Positions 11,171-21,942 of a stretch of 64,000 nt of DNA are shown here, piece after piece; the first letter of the stretch is position 1, and each line of letters starts with the position of its first letter. The DNA is from Castor canadensis (lineage: Eukaryota; Chordata; Mammalia; Rodentia; Castoridae): contig NC_133396.1 of NCBI RefSeq assembly GCF_047511655.1, forward strand, positions 130,023,490 to 130,087,489, written 5' to 3'. The notes below the pieces were generated by a model that worked only from the letters and a program-made list of their open reading frames with translations, made no database searches and was not told the DNA's origin. The position numbers and the translations under genes are program-made.

Positions 11171-11411
11171 GAAACAATGCTGGCAGCCAATTCTCCAGGG
11201 ATCACCTCTGCACATTTTGGGAAAGGAGGCACTGCCTGCCGGCCCTCTGTTTTGGACTACCTTTTCAAGAACGTTTGTACAGATCGTCTCCAATTTATGA
11301 CAGGGTGACTTAACATGTTCCATTTTTTTCTTTCTTTTTCAGTGCTGGGTATGGAACCCAGGACCTCACACATGATAAAGAGTACCAACACAGGCACATT
11401 GTTTCCTCTTT

Positions 11412-11524
11412 TCTTTTTTTTTGAGACAGGGTCTCTCTATGTAGTCTAGGTTGGCCTCAAACTCTATACTCTTGCCTCAGCCTTTGAGTGCTGGGATTAC
11501 AGGCATGAGCCCGCATATCTGGCC
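11412..11524 (-). repeat. B1-like SINE
   Basis: GAGACAGGGTCTCTCTATGT to GGGATTACAGGCATGAGCC. A partial ID-like piece lies just before it at 11337-11395. Confidence 0.85.
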
Positions 11525-11715
11525 AGATTGTTTTAACATATGAATTTTGGGAGGATATATCAGAACACAGCAATGGGAAATTTCAGCAGAGATGAAAACT
11601 GTAAAAAAAAAAAAAAAAGAAAATTCCAGAAATGAAAAATAGTGTGAGATGAAAAATGCCTTAAAAAAGCTCATCAGTAGACTAGACACAGCCAAAGGAG
11701 GGAATCAAACATCAA

Positions 11716-11925
11716 TGGCAGCCCAGCACAGTACCTCATGCCTGTAACCCTACTTACTTGAAGGCTGAGATCAAAATTGCAGTTTGAGGCCAGCCTGGGC
11801 ATGTTCAAAATAAACAAGAGCAAAACAGACTGGAAGTGTGGCTCAAGCAGTAGAGTACCTGTTTGGTAAGAGCTGAGCCCTATGTTCAAACCCCAGCCCC
11901 ACTGAAAGAGAAAGAGAGAGAGGTG
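11716..11925 (+). repeat. B1-ID composite SINE
   Basis: 7SL-like body, linker AACAAGAGCAAAACAGACTG, ID with CTCAAGCAGTAGAGTACC and GTTCAAACCCCAGCCCCAC, GA-rich tail. Confidence 0.8.
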
Positions 11926-12253
11926 TAAGGTGTGTGTGTGTGTCAGAGGGAGATAGCAATTGCCTAACTTAAATACAAGGAGAAAAAAAAGAGGGGGAGA
12001 CAGAACAGGATATCCAAGATCTCAAAATCTGCTGGCCAATATCAAATAGATATGCCTAACCATGTAACTATAATTGCAATCCCAGGACGAGAGACGAGAG
12101 GGGAGAAACACATGAGACATGAACTTAAAAATGGAAAAATAGCCAGGAGTTTTCCAAAATTAATGCAGGCATAAAACTACAAAGAAGTTTAGAGACCACC
12201 AAGAAGGATAAATACAAGTTAATCACATCAGCATATTGTATTCAAAGTGCTGA

Positions 12254-12378
12254 AGCAGCCGGGCACAGTTTCACAATCTCAGCCCTTGGGAGGATGAAGC
12301 AGAATTGCAAGTTCAAGGCCAGCTTGGGATAGGTGACATAAGACGACATTATATCAAAATAAATAAATAAATAAATGA
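12254..12378 (+). repeat. B1-like SINE with AAAT tail
   Basis: CCGGGCACAGTTTCACAATC start and a tail of AAAT units. Confidence 0.75.
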
Positions 12379-12429
12379 TCCCAGCAAACTTCTTGTTAGA
12401 AGTCATAGCAGCCAGAAGAAAGTGAAGTG

Positions 12430-12510
12430 ACTTTTGAGTCAAGGTCTCCCTACATAGTCCAGCTGGCCTCAAACTTGTGGTCCTCCTGCCTCAGCCTCCT
12501 GAGCGCTGTG
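12430..12510 (-). repeat. B1-like SINE, partial
   Basis: GGTCTCCCTACATAGTCCAG to CTCAGCCTCCTGAGCGCTG. Confidence 0.75.
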
Positions 12511-12719
12511 ACCTTTGCAAAGTGTTAAAAGAACATTATTTTTAAAAAACACTGCTAACCTAGAGAAAGTCTTTTTCAGAAATAAAGAGAGATAATTTCT
12601 TGGATAAACAAAAAGTGAGGGAATTAACAGCAAGCAGACCTACTGTATCAGATAAATGTGGGTCCAAAGCAAAGAAGAGCACCAGAAAGAGAATAAATCA
12701 TAGATACTTACCGGAGAAA

Positions 12720-13005
12720 TGAAAAGATGTTCACACAAAAAAAGTAGCAACTGTTGATAACAACTTTATTCAAAATTGCCAAAACTGGAAACGCCCTCAT
12801 CCTTCACCTTGAATGGATGAACAAACAATGGGACACTGTTTGGAGGGAGAAGGGGAGGGACTGGCCAGAAGGGCAGCATGAGGAAACCTGGGGAGATACA
12901 ACCCTTCTCTATCAACCTGGGTGGTAGACACCCATCTCTATGCATTTGTTAAAATTCATAGAACTGTACTCCCTGAGGAGTCAATTTTATTGATGTGAAA
13001 ATTTA
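12720..13005 (+). mobile_element. Old L1 3' end
   Basis: Ancient L1 pattern: CTTTATTCAAAATTGCCAAA, GGATGAACAAACAATGGGAC and terminal TATTGATGTGAAAATTTAAA. Confidence 0.55.
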
Positions 13006-13009
13006 AAAG

Positions 13010-13240
13010 TTGCCAGCGCCAGCGGCTCACACCTGTAATCCTAGCTACTCAGGAGGCAGAGATCAGAGGATGGAGGTTTGAAGCCAGCCAGGCAAGAAGT
13101 TTGAAAGACCCTATCTCAAAAACAAAAAAAAACCTTCACAAGAAGGGGCTGGCGGAGTGGCTCAAGTCACAGAGTGCCCGCCTAGCAAGCATAAGACTCT
13201 GGGTCTAAACCCCAGCACCCCCTCAAAAAAAAAAAAAAAG
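13010..13240 (+). repeat. B1-ID composite SINE (full ID)
   Basis: CGGCTCACACCTGTAATCCT body, then GGCGGAGTGGCTCAAGTCAC and CGCCTAGCAAGCATAAGAC, poly-A tail. The ID half keeps the inter-box segment. Confidence 0.85.
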
Positions 13241-13334
13241 GAACTTCAACTGTATGAGAAATATTTCCTATGCCATGTGGAGGGCACATGGATGTTTAAT
13301 GTATTTATTATTACATTTTGTAAATCCAAAATAT

Positions 13335-13422
13335 ACTTTTTTTTGCAGTAGTGGTGTTTGAACTCAGGGCTTCACACCTGCTAAGCAGACACTCTGGAGC
13401 TTGAGTCACGCTTTTAGTCCAA
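13335..13422 (-). repeat. ID-like SINE
   Basis: Poly-T, GTGTTTGAACTCAGGGCTTC and CTTGAGTCACGCTTTTAGTC. Confidence 0.8.
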
Positions 13423-14129
13423 TACATTTCATTCAAAAGCTACAGACATGTGAAAAGTAGACATGTTTGCCTGTAATTTATTCATTTAGTCAATATTATC
13501 AAGTGCTTATTATAAAATGTGGCTTTTGTCAAGATTCAGTTTCATCACCGAGATTTAATCCTGCTTCTCCTGTGCTGGCTGTGGGGTGCAGAGGCCGTCA
13601 CAACTACGTAACTCTGCCACAGTAGCAAGAAAGCCAGACACTGTGTATATGAAACATGCATATGTGGCTGTATACAACACACTATTTACACAAACAAGCT
13701 GCTGCAATGTGCTGACCCATGATGTAACAGATTGAATAGAATCAGACAATGAGTTCATCAAAACACACCACGGGGTGGCGCTGTGATCACGCGTTCGTGA
13801 TCTGCAGGTAATCATCGACAAATGGAAACATTTTCAATAGCAGGTGCAGCTGTACCCACATCTTCCAAACTGTCTCAGAAAGCCACTACCACATACCAAT
13901 TTCATACAACTGTCAGATACTAGGAAAAGGAGAAAAACAGATGGGATCTTTCCAACTGGGCATGTCAACACTGAAATGGAGACACTAGCTCCACTGTTCT
14001 AGGAATAGACCTAAAGAAAACCTCCTTCCCATCTGTTTGTTTCTCTAATTATTTTAGCAATTTAAATGATTTTGATGTTTCACTTCTTATCCTGTGCTCT
14101 AATATCAAATTTAGTTTTAATTTTGTTTG

Positions 14130-14214
14130 TTTTGGCAGCACTGGGGTTTGAACTCAGAGCCCCAAGTTTGCCAGGCAGGCGCTCTTACTGCTTGAGCCAT
14201 TCCACCAGCCCCAA
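14130..14214 (-). repeat. ID-like SINE
   Basis: GGCAGCACTGGGGTTTGAAC to GCCATTCCACCAGCCCC. Confidence 0.88.
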
Positions 14215-14579
14215 AATTTATAGTATTTACTAAAAATGTTTACTAAAAACACTATCCATGTTTTTAAAGGTATACAGCATATCTAAACCATCTGGTTCCC
14301 TCTCCACAGAGCACCGAGGTGGAAGGCCACAAGAGCATAGCTCTTGAAAATATCCAGAATTCACCAACAGAATGGCAGACATTCCAGCATCATCTGTAAA
14401 CCAGCCTCAAAGAATCAAATTTTATTCACATGAAAGGAACTTATTCTCCACACTGATATACCAATTAAAAGGAATTTAGAGGCCACTTAAAGCATTTTCT
14501 GTGCAACTTAACATATTCTGTTTAAACTGTTCCTGATACACATCTCCTTTCTGACTGAAAGCTGAAGAGCTACAGAATT

Positions 14580-15475
14580 TAAAACATTATCTCCAAAGAT
14601 ACACAAATGACCAATAAACACATGAAAGATGGGTCTTATCAGTTTTTTTGGGGAAATGCAAACCAAAGCCACAAGGAGAAAAACAAAAAACTAATCCCAA
14701 ACAAAACAGAGATACCACTTCATATACACTAGATGCATATTTAAAAAAAATTTTTTTCCTAAAGGAGGGGCTGGGTGTGCAGTGGTACAGTGCTTGCCTG
14801 GCATACGAGAGGCTCTGAGTTCAATCCCTGGCACTTGGGGGCAAAAATGAAAACAAGTATTGCCAAGGGTGTGAAAAAACTAAACCCTCTTGCGTTGCTC
14901 TTGGGAGCATTAAAATGGTGCAGCCGTTGGGAAAAGTTTGGCAGTTCCTCAGAGTTAAACATAGAACTATCATATGACCCACAAGCTTAACCCAAGTTAT
15001 ATATCCAAGAGAACTAAAGGAAAGGACTCAAGTAGACATCTGCATGCTAGTACATAATTCACCAGAGAAAAACTGGAAACGGCTCATTACCATCAACGAA
15101 TGAATGAATGAACGGTATGTGGTATATGCATACAACGGAGAATCATTCAGTCATAAAAATGAATGACACATGCTACAACACGGATGGACCTTGAAACATT
15201 CTGCAAAGTCAACTGAGACACAGGATGAATACTGTACGATTGCACTTATATGACACACCTAGAGTAGGCAAATCCAGACAGAAAGCAGAATTGTGGTTAC
15301 CAAGGGTTGGAGAGAGGGGAGAATGGAAAGTGATTGATTAATGGGTACAGAGCTCCTGTGGGTGACAATGGTGACATTTTGAGTATACCCAATGCTGATA
15401 AACCTCACTGTGCCTGTATCTGAACTATAACTTACAAATGTTTAAGGTAATTCTGTGTATGTTTTACAAAAGCCC
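14580..15475 (+). mobile_element. Old L1 3' end with nested ID
   Basis: Ordered L1 landmarks: GATACCACTTCATATACACT, GGTGCAGCCGTTGGGAAAAG, CATATGACCCACAAGC, GCAGAATTGTGGTTACCAAG. An ID-like SINE is inserted at 14764-14845. A 31-bp foreign insert lies just before the GATACCACTT landmark. Confidence 0.75.
14686..14753 (+). repeat. Local duplication, copy 1
   Basis: 68 bp, identical to 16114-16181 at 65 positions. Lies inside the old L1 and includes the insert ACTAATCCCAAACAAAACA. Confidence 0.9.
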
Positions 15476-15608
15476 TGAATCACAATTAGTAATTAAATGC
15501 TTACTATAAGTACAGGATTGCACTAAGAGAGAAGTGTGTGCTCACAGTAAACAGACTCATTCTATGTTTCACCCAGACGACAGAGGCAAATAGGATTACC
15601 AATGTGCC

Positions 15609-16055
15609 TTTTTGTGGTGGTTCTGGGGTTTGAACTCAGGGCCTCAACCTTATAGGCAAGTGATCTACTACTTAAGCTGGCACCCTTTTTTTTTTTTGTG
15701 GTACTGGGGCTTGAACTCAAGACCTTCACCTTGAGCCACTCCACCAGCCCTATTTTTGTGAAAGGTTTTTAGAGATAGGGTCTCGCGAACTATCTGCCTA
15801 GGTTGGCTTTGAACCGCAATTCTCCTGAGTAGCTAGGATTATAGGCGTGAGCCACCGGCGCTTGGTTCGTTATTTTTCAAATAGAGTTTCACACTTTTGC
15901 CCAGGGTCAGCTTTCCAAGTAGCTGGGATGACAAACGAGTCAATGTGGCTTATTTTATGATAGGGTCTTGATAATTTTTTTGTCTAGGTTAGCCTTGAAA
16001 TGTGATCCTTTCGAGTAACTGGGATTAAAGCAGTGAGCCACTGTGCCTAGCTAAC
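15609..16055 (-). repeat. Trimeric SINE (B1-B1-ID) split by a younger B1-dID
   Basis: Reading the minus strand: B1 (16055-15960), B1 (15960-15868), then an inserted B1-dID (15867-15691), then the ID unit (15690-15609). The order is that of the other trimers once the insert is set aside. Confidence 0.65.
15691..15867 (-). repeat. B1-dID composite SINE
   Basis: Reversed unit: CCAAGCGCCGGTGGCTCACG body, CCTTTCACAAAAATAGGGCT linker, then deleted ID (GGCTCAAGGTGAAGGTCTTG). Confidence 0.85.
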
Positions 16056-16113
16056 ATCAAGTCTTTTAAAGACCACGTCATTTCCAAAACAAACAAGAAA
16101 ACAACCTGTACTG

Positions 16114-16181
16114 AAAAACTAATCCCAAACAAAACAGAGATACCACTTCGTATACACTAGATGGGTATTTAAAAAAAATTT
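16114..16181 (+). repeat. Local duplication, copy 2
   Basis: 68 bp matching 14686-14753 in the same orientation. Flanks do not match, so this is a separate short duplicated piece. Confidence 0.9.
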
Positions 16182-16249
16182 CCATACTTCTTATGAAGGT
16201 CAACGTCAGGGGACTTAGAACAAATTAAAAGCAACATATTTTGTTATTT

Positions 16250-16360
16250 TGAGTTTTCGACAGTGTCTGGCTATGTAGCCCAGGTTGGCCTTGAACTCAG
16301 AGAGCCTTCTACCTTCATCTCCTGAGTGCTGGGATTACAGGCATGTATCACCATGTCCAG
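16250..16360 (-). repeat. B1-like SINE
   Basis: GGCTATGTAGCCCAGGTTGG to GGGATTACAGGCATGTATCA, followed by a poly-T run. Confidence 0.85.
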
Positions 16361-17027
16361 TCAGGTTCAGAGTTTTGTTTTTTGTTTTTTTTTTTTTTTG
16401 TTTCTTCAGGTTCAGGTCTTCATTGATGTTTTGATTTTTCTCGCAGAAGACAGAATTCCTGATCTTGAGCTTGTAACAGGGACCTTTAGTAGATGCAAGG
16501 AAAAATAAATATCTGTGTAGAGGTAAGAGGAAATGGTTCTAATTAATGAACATGAGTGGAGGAGAGTGGGGTTTCTTCTTGAGAGGTAATGTGCAGTCAA
16601 TGTATGTATGAGAGTGAGGACAGTTAATAAAGTAAGAATGTAATTGATTGACAATGTTATTTAAACAACAAATGAAACACTTCCTTACAAGAAGTCTTCT
16701 CATATAGAATTGGGTATGTTGGTTCTGATAAGGTTTGATGACCAAGATCAAGATACAGTAGCCCTAAAGGAAAGATGGTTTTCTGTCCAGCATCCTCAAA
16801 ACCAAGTCACGGCATGTCTTACTTTCAAAGGAAAGGATGGGTTATTCTGCCATATTCTTCAATCCATAAAGAATTTCACTGTAAAATGATTCACGTTGAC
16901 TCCGCGCAATTCTTCCCATACGTAATTCACATCAAGTGCGATGAGGGACCGGTGTGAAACACGCTTACACTCAGTATGAAAAGAATTCTACAACTTATCT
17001 TAAAAGAATGAGTAAGTTCCAGAGCTT

Positions 17028-17383
17028 TTTATTGTTTGAATACCTATACACACAACTGGGCCAAGAAGTCCCCAAGGAAACGATGGCCACATTTCACTGT
17101 TATTTGTCCTTTGGTCCTTCATCTTCTAAGCACTTATTATATTTTAATGATATTAGACATTTATTTTGGTCACAAATGCAATCCAAGTGTGAATAAATAA
17201 ACGCATTATCTTTTATCCTCCTTCTATGTTCCTTTAAATAGAAAAAAGTGCTAAATGTCTCTTCACAGCCTATTTGGCCTCAGTAGTCCCACCTATGGTT
17301 TTAAAAACAGATTTTAACTTGATCTGAACACATTCTTCAACTATATAGCTCATTCGGTTAAGGAAATCCTAGGGAGAAAAATT
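17028..17383 (-). other. TIMM17A: TIMM17A probable 3' UTR with candidate poly(A) signals
   Basis: No repeat is recognised between the stop codon and about 16400, as expected for a 3' UTR. AATAAA hexamers on the minus strand lie at 17165-17160 (about 220 nt after the stop) and 17033-17028 (about 350 nt). Which one is used, or whether a more distal site exists, cannot be told from sequence. Confidence 0.5.
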
Positions 17384-17469
17384 CTACTGATATTGTCGAT
17401 AGTCTCCAAAAGGTGAGGATGGTAACTGGCTTGAAGGCAACTGAGAGGGGTCTTCAGCAAACTGAGGAC
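17384..17469 (-). CDS. TIMM17A: TIMM17A coding exon 6 (C-terminus and stop)
   Basis: An 86-nt coding part reading GPQFAEDPSQLPSSQLPSSP then FGDYRQYQ and TAG (complement of 17384-17386). The proline/serine-rich tail is characteristic of TIM17A and gives a protein of 171 residues. Acceptor TTGTAG ends at 17470. Confidence 0.96.
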
Positions 17470-18030
17470 CTACAAGTAAGAAATAAAAAGGGTTTTGAAA
17501 AAGATATGACTACCATATAATTTAAAACAAGTCTCTGTAGCAAATAAACTATTAACTCAAAAACTTGGTGCAACACTAGAGCTGTAATCTGAATTTTTAT
17601 AGATCTGCTAAATTCCCACAAGAGGGCTAGAGAACCGTCAAATTTGGTGTTCTATGACAGAGGGGCTTCCCGGATGCTCCAGAGTGAACACCTCTCAGAT
17701 ATGATGCCCGGAAAGTCAGATGGATTCATTACAGCAAGAATTAATCTCTCTGAAAGCAACTGCTATAACAAGCTACCATATGTCAAGATTCAAGAATCTC
17801 TCCCACCTCTTGACACATTTTTCTGTAGCTACTTAAAATTATTTTTGCAAAGTGTAAGCACCTTAGTCATATAATCTAATTTATATAACCAATTCTTAGG
17901 GAATGAGCTCTAAAATGGGAAGACTGCCTCTATCTTGCTGCAGAACAAAACTCTTATTTCTCAACAATGAAAGGGTCTGGGAACTGAGAAAAAACAGTAA
18001 CAAAAACATGTGGCCCTTAAAAGACTTTCG

Positions 18031-18236
18031 GGAGACCAGGCGCCGGTGCCTCATGCTTGTAATCCTCAATACTCAGGAGGCAGAGATCAGAAGGATCACG
18101 GTTCGAAGCCAGCATGGGCAAAAAGTTCATGAGACACTATCTCAAAAAATCCTTCACAAAAAAGGGCTGATGGAGTGGTTCAAGGCGAAAGCCCTGAGTT
18201 CAAGTCCCAGTACTGCAAAAAAAAAAAAAAAAAAAA
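18031..18236 (+). repeat. B1-dID composite SINE
   Basis: GGCGCCGGTGCCTCATG body, then GGGCTGATGGAGTGGTTCAA running straight into GCCCTGAGTTCAAGTCCC and a poly-A tail. In TIMM17A intron 5, antisense to the gene. Confidence 0.85.
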
Positions 18237-18473
18237 GATTTTCAGGGGAATAATAAATATTTTCTTCTATAGGGAAACTGAAACAGATGAAAAAAGAAAA
18301 AGATAAAATGGTAAAACACAATGGTAACATTCCCTGAAGTTTTCCAAGTACTTCACACCAATGACACATTTCTATTTCTCTGGAAAAACAGAATCAGCTT
18401 ATTATAGAAAACTTTAGAAGACACTGGGTAAAAAATAACCATTATTATCATTTAGATATGGTTGTAGCTAATC

Positions 18474-18584
18474 TTTTTTGAGACAGGGTCTCTGTATGTA
18501 GTTCAGGCTGGCTTTGAGCTCTGGATCCTCAAGTCTTTAGCATCCCAAGTGCTGGGATTATAGGCATGAACCACCATGCCTGGA
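18474..18584 (-). repeat. B1-like SINE
   Basis: GAGACAGGGTCTCTGTATGT to GATTATAGGCATGAACCACC. Confidence 0.85.
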
Positions 18585-18627
18585 TTCTTAACTGTTTTAA
18601 GAACTTTTTTGTGTAAATTAAAATTGA

Positions 18628-18850
18628 TAGAACTGGGTGCCATTGGCACACGCCTGTAATCCTAGCTACTTGGGAGACTGAGATCAGAAGGACTGCGGTT
18701 CAAGGTCACCCTGGGCAAACAGTCTGTGAGACTATCTCCAAAATAACCAGAGAAAGTGGACTGGAGGTGTGGCTCAAGTGGTAGAGTTCTGCTTTGCAAG
18801 TGCTAAACCCTGACTTCAAACCTTAGTCATATCAAAAAAGAAAAGAAAAA
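18628..18850 (+). repeat. B1-ID composite SINE
   Basis: CACACGCCTGTAATCCTAGC body; linker ATAACCAGAGAAAGTGGACT; ID with GTGTGGCTCAAGTGGTAGAG. In TIMM17A intron 5. Confidence 0.85.
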
Positions 18851-19116
18851 TATGACTAAGTATTCAAAGGTTTCCCTCTGCACAGCTTTTCAAAAGCATA
18901 TCTAAAAATAAAATGCACAACCTTTAGGTTGCTTCTATATTGAGTTTTGATTACTCTAATGGAGATTTCTTCCAAACAAAAAACACTTAAAGTAATGTAA
19001 CCAAGGTTGATTTCTTTAGGACAATATAGCCACTTAAGCTTTGTTACATTCAGTTCTGAATTTATTTCCTTCCTTTCTTCCCTTCCTTACTCTCTCTCAT
19101 CTTCTCTCCCTTTTTC

Positions 19117-19206
19117 GTGTTTTTCTTCTCCCCCGAGTGCGAGGAATGGAACCTGTGGCCTTGCGCACGCTAGCCCAGCACTAACTGCTAAGCTACATTG
19201 CAGCTC
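19117..19206 (-). repeat. ID-like SINE, diverged
   Basis: AGTGCGAGGAATGGAACCTG to GCTAAGCTACATTGCAGCTC. Confidence 0.6.
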
Positions 19207-19657
19207 CAGTTCTGAATTTCTACAAATATGCAACTCTTGGTGTTTCTTATGAAGTCTTTCACACTAAAATGACTGAACACTGAAAAGCAAAATTAGAACG
19301 TGACCAACAAGATAGAGTGTTAACTCACAAGTAATGACTGAAAAACAGAAACATAAGGTAAGAGGTCATTCAGATCAGCCCACTCACATCTAATGAGCAT
19401 GTTCAGAAACTGTGCCAATGAGATATTCAACCGCTCTCAGTGCTTCAGGGAAATCAAATCAAATTGGGACGTACGATCTGTTCCTAACTCTATGCTGACT
19501 CTTTTCCAAGCTCCAAAAATAATTTTCAACATGTCTTTCTATTCCTTCTATTTCCTTATCTAAATGCTAGGCCAAATTTTTTTACTACTATAATCTTCAT
19601 AGCTGTCTGCTTCCTTCCAGTGTCAGAAGTGGGATATTTCCATTAACAGACTGAAAT

Positions 19658-19728
19658 TTACTGGGGTTTGAACACAGGGTCTCATGTTTGCTAGGCAGGT
19701 GCTCTATCACTTAAGCCACTACCACCAA

Positions 19729-19814
<86 letters not shown>

Positions 19815-19925
19815 TGAGATAAGAGTCTCTAGAACTATTTGCCTGGGCTGCCTTTGAACCACAATCCTCCTGATCGCTACCTCCTGAGTAGTTAGGATTA
19901 CAGGTGTGACTCACCAGTGCCCAGT
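19658..19925 (-). repeat. B1-ID composite SINE with internal GT microsatellite
   Basis: ID half at 19658-19728, an uninterrupted GT run at 19729-19808, then the 7SL-like half to 19925. The microsatellite lies exactly at the A-rich linker between halves. In TIMM17A intron 5. Confidence 0.85.
19729..19808. repeat. (GT)n microsatellite, about 40 units
   Basis: About 80 nt of pure GT/AC alternation. Likely length-polymorphic and able to adopt Z-DNA. Confidence 0.97.
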
Positions 19926-20004
19926 CTACTTTATTTTCTTCAAAGCAAACAACACTACTTGAAATAATCTCATTTATCTGTTAATTTGTTAGTCCTGCTT
20001 TAGT

Positions 20005-20110
20005 CCACCAATATGTAAGTCCTTGCAGGCAGGGACTCTCTTCTTAATTACTCTGTCCCTGGCACCTAGAATAGTGCCTCATATGCAGTATGTACAATAG
20101 AAGTTATCGA
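20005..20110 (+). mobile_element. L2 3' end
   Basis: GTCCTTGCAGGCAGGGACTC ... CCTGGCACCTAGAATAGTGC ... matches the L2 terminal pattern. Confidence 0.6.
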
Positions 20111-20126
20111 TTACCATTATTGTTAC

Positions 20127-20198
20127 AATACTGGGGTTTGAACTTAGGACCTTGCTTGCTAAGCAGGTACTCTACCACTTGAGCCAGGGCCCCAATCC
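20127..20198 (-). repeat. ID-like SINE
   Basis: ATACTGGGGTTTGAACTTAG to CTACCACTTGAGCCAGGGCC. Confidence 0.85.
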
Positions 20199-20554
20199 TG
20201 TCATTTTTACACGTCTGCAGAACCATCCTTCAATTATCTTTAAAATGACCAGAATTTTCTCAGAATAAGCCAATGAACACGGATAAAATATGAAATCTAG
20301 GAACAAAGACCAACAACAAATGATGTAACCAAAGCATTTTGTCACTGTGGCTAACTAAACATAGTATTACAGACAGCACTGTTCACTTTTCAACTAGAAT
20401 CTGGGCCTATTATCACTGTCTTTATGAACTTCAGCATATTAATGCCCAATGTATCACAAAGCACCCCATTTTAGCAGACAAACTATGTTCTTTCTTAACA
20501 TCAGGAGCTATCTCAAAGTATTTGAGCTATACTATAAGGAGAAGGAAGACTCAC

Positions 20555-20665
20555 CACTGGGAAACTGTGCAGAGGCAAACCTTGTCAACAAGATACCGGC
20601 TCCTTCAATTAAAGCTAGTAGAATGCCACCCATCGCAGCTGAGCCAACCATGGCCACCGGTCCAT
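20555..20665 (-). CDS. TIMM17A: TIMM17A coding exon 5
   Basis: A 111-nt exon reading [20 protein letters not shown] then [17 protein letters not shown] and one base of Gly. It carries the fourth hydrophobic segment. A Ser replaces the Asn of human FPNG. Acceptor TTCAG at 20670-20666; donor GTGAGT at 20554-20549. Open frames on the opposite strand here are shadows. Confidence 0.97.
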
Positions 20666-20767
20666 CTGAAGACATTAGTAACAAAGATTACGCTAAAGGA
20701 AATGGCTATCCACATGGGTATCTGCTTCTCCCATTCTCAAACTTTTTCTCATTATCCAAGATTCATA

Positions 20768-20942
20768 GTCAGTAAACTATGGCCCACAGGTCAAATCCAT
20801 CCAGCCTACTTTGTTTTTGTAAATAAAGCAGTATTGGAATATAGCCGTGTTCTTCCATTTATGCATTGTTTGTGGATGTTTTTATGCGATGACAGCAGAG
20901 CTGACTAGCTCACAAAAATCCACAGAGCCTAAAATACTTACT
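20768..20942 (+). mobile_element. Old non-autonomous DNA transposon (hAT-like)
   Basis: AGTAAACTATGGCCCACAGG, TTTTTGTAAATAAAGCAGTA and AGAGCCTAAAATACTTACTA follow the order of a well-known mammalian MER element; subfamily not assigned. In TIMM17A intron 4-5 side, just outside exon 5. Confidence 0.55.
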
Positions 20943-21034
20943 ACCTGGCCTTTTAGAGAAAAAAAGTTTACAAAGCTCTGAGTTAAACCACTAAGCCCAA
21001 AGGAATCCTGATTGCTTAGTCCCAGAAGATGGTT

Positions 21035-21190
21035 TTAAGCTCTTTATTCCTAACAATCCTATATGGCAGGTACTATTTTAGTTTAAGAGTACTGATGAAA
21101 ACACAGCATCAAAAGCTTGGCATACTGCCTAGTCACACAGCTAATAAGTGCCAGAACTAGCACCTGAATGTTCTTAATCACTGTAACTCA
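21035..21190 (-). repeat. MIR SINE
   Basis: GCAGGTACTATTTTAGTTTA and CACACAGCTAATAAGTGCCA are reversed MIR core landmarks. Confidence 0.55.
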
Positions 21191-21214
21191 TGGGTTAGAG
21201 CTGCATGCTCTAAA

Positions 21215-21306
21215 AGACCAAGGATGAAGCTCAGTGGTAGAGCACTTGCCTAGCATGCCTAAAGCTGTGTTTTGTCCCCAGCACTGGAAAAACAAAAACA
21301 AAAAAC
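21215..21306 (+). repeat. ID-like SINE (classic rodent type)
   Basis: GATGAAGCTCAGTGGTAGAG and TTGCCTAGCATGCCTAA resemble the widespread rodent ID consensus rather than the local CTCAAGTGG form. Confidence 0.75.
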
Positions 21307-21310
21307 TACA

Positions 21311-21620
21311 GGTTAGCTGGATGTTGTGGTACATACTTGTAATCCCTGCACTCAAGAGGCTGAGGCAGGAGGATCCCAAGTTTGAGTCTACCAAAAAAAA
21401 AAAAGCCCATGAAAAGATTCTGGGCTGGTGGAGTGGCTCAAGTGATAATAGCGCCTGCCTAGCAAGCATGAGGCCTTGAGTTCAAACCCCAGCATCACCC
21501 AAAAAAAAAAAAAAAAAAGCCTAAGTTTGAGTCTAGCCTGGGCCACACAGGAAGTTTCAGGCTAGCCTGGGATACATAATGAGACCATGTCTCAGAAACA
21601 AATAACAACAATAACAAAAA
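21311..21620 (+). repeat. B1-like SINE split by an ID-like SINE
   Basis: B1 5' part 21311-21395, ID inserted about 21420-21518 with a long A tail, then the B1 3' part from 21519 (repeating AAGTTTGAGTCTA as a target duplication). Confidence 0.8.
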
Positions 21621-21813
21621 TTTCACGCTTTCTTGGTCTCAAATATTCAAAAAAAAACCCCTGCTCTCCCACCTGTTTTAAGATCACCCACATTCATTCA
21701 TGCTATACCAACTTAAGCAATGCTGAGTTTTACATATTACAAACGTCATTAAATGAAGACACATGGGTCATCCCAAAGGCCTGGTTCCCATGAATGTGTC
21801 TATGACTGCTTAC

Positions 21814-21942
21814 TTCTTGCTGCCAGGATGGCTCCTGTTAAGGCACCGCTAGTGATGGAATTCCAGGGATCTTCTTTTCCTCTGACTTGAACCATACTAC
21901 AGTCAATCATGGAAAACAGGCCTCCCCAAACTGCAAAGCTAC
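21814..21942 (-). CDS. TIMM17A: TIMM17A coding exon 4
   Basis: A 129-nt exon completing Gly64 and reading [20 protein letters not shown], then [22 protein letters not shown] and one base of Asn. It contains hydrophobic segments 2 and 3, Cys78, and the conserved charged loop RGKEDPWN. Acceptor ATAG at 21946-21943; donor GTAAGC at 21813-21808. Confidence 0.97.

Larger units (their letters stand above)
8111..17027. other. Intergenic region between RNPEP and TIMM17A
   Basis: No coding exon seen. It is filled by L1 3' ends (8352-9840, 12720-13005, 14580-15475), a decayed L1 ORF2 piece (10830-11170) and SINEs; the stretch 13430-14130 and 16400-16950 hold nothing I recognise. Confidence 0.7.

Noticed and set aside
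19711-19914. His/Thr-repeat frame
   Set aside because: Read through of the GT microsatellite.
20339-20908. Plus-strand frame of 189 codons
   Set aside because: Antisense to TIMM17A exon 5 and running into an old DNA transposon.
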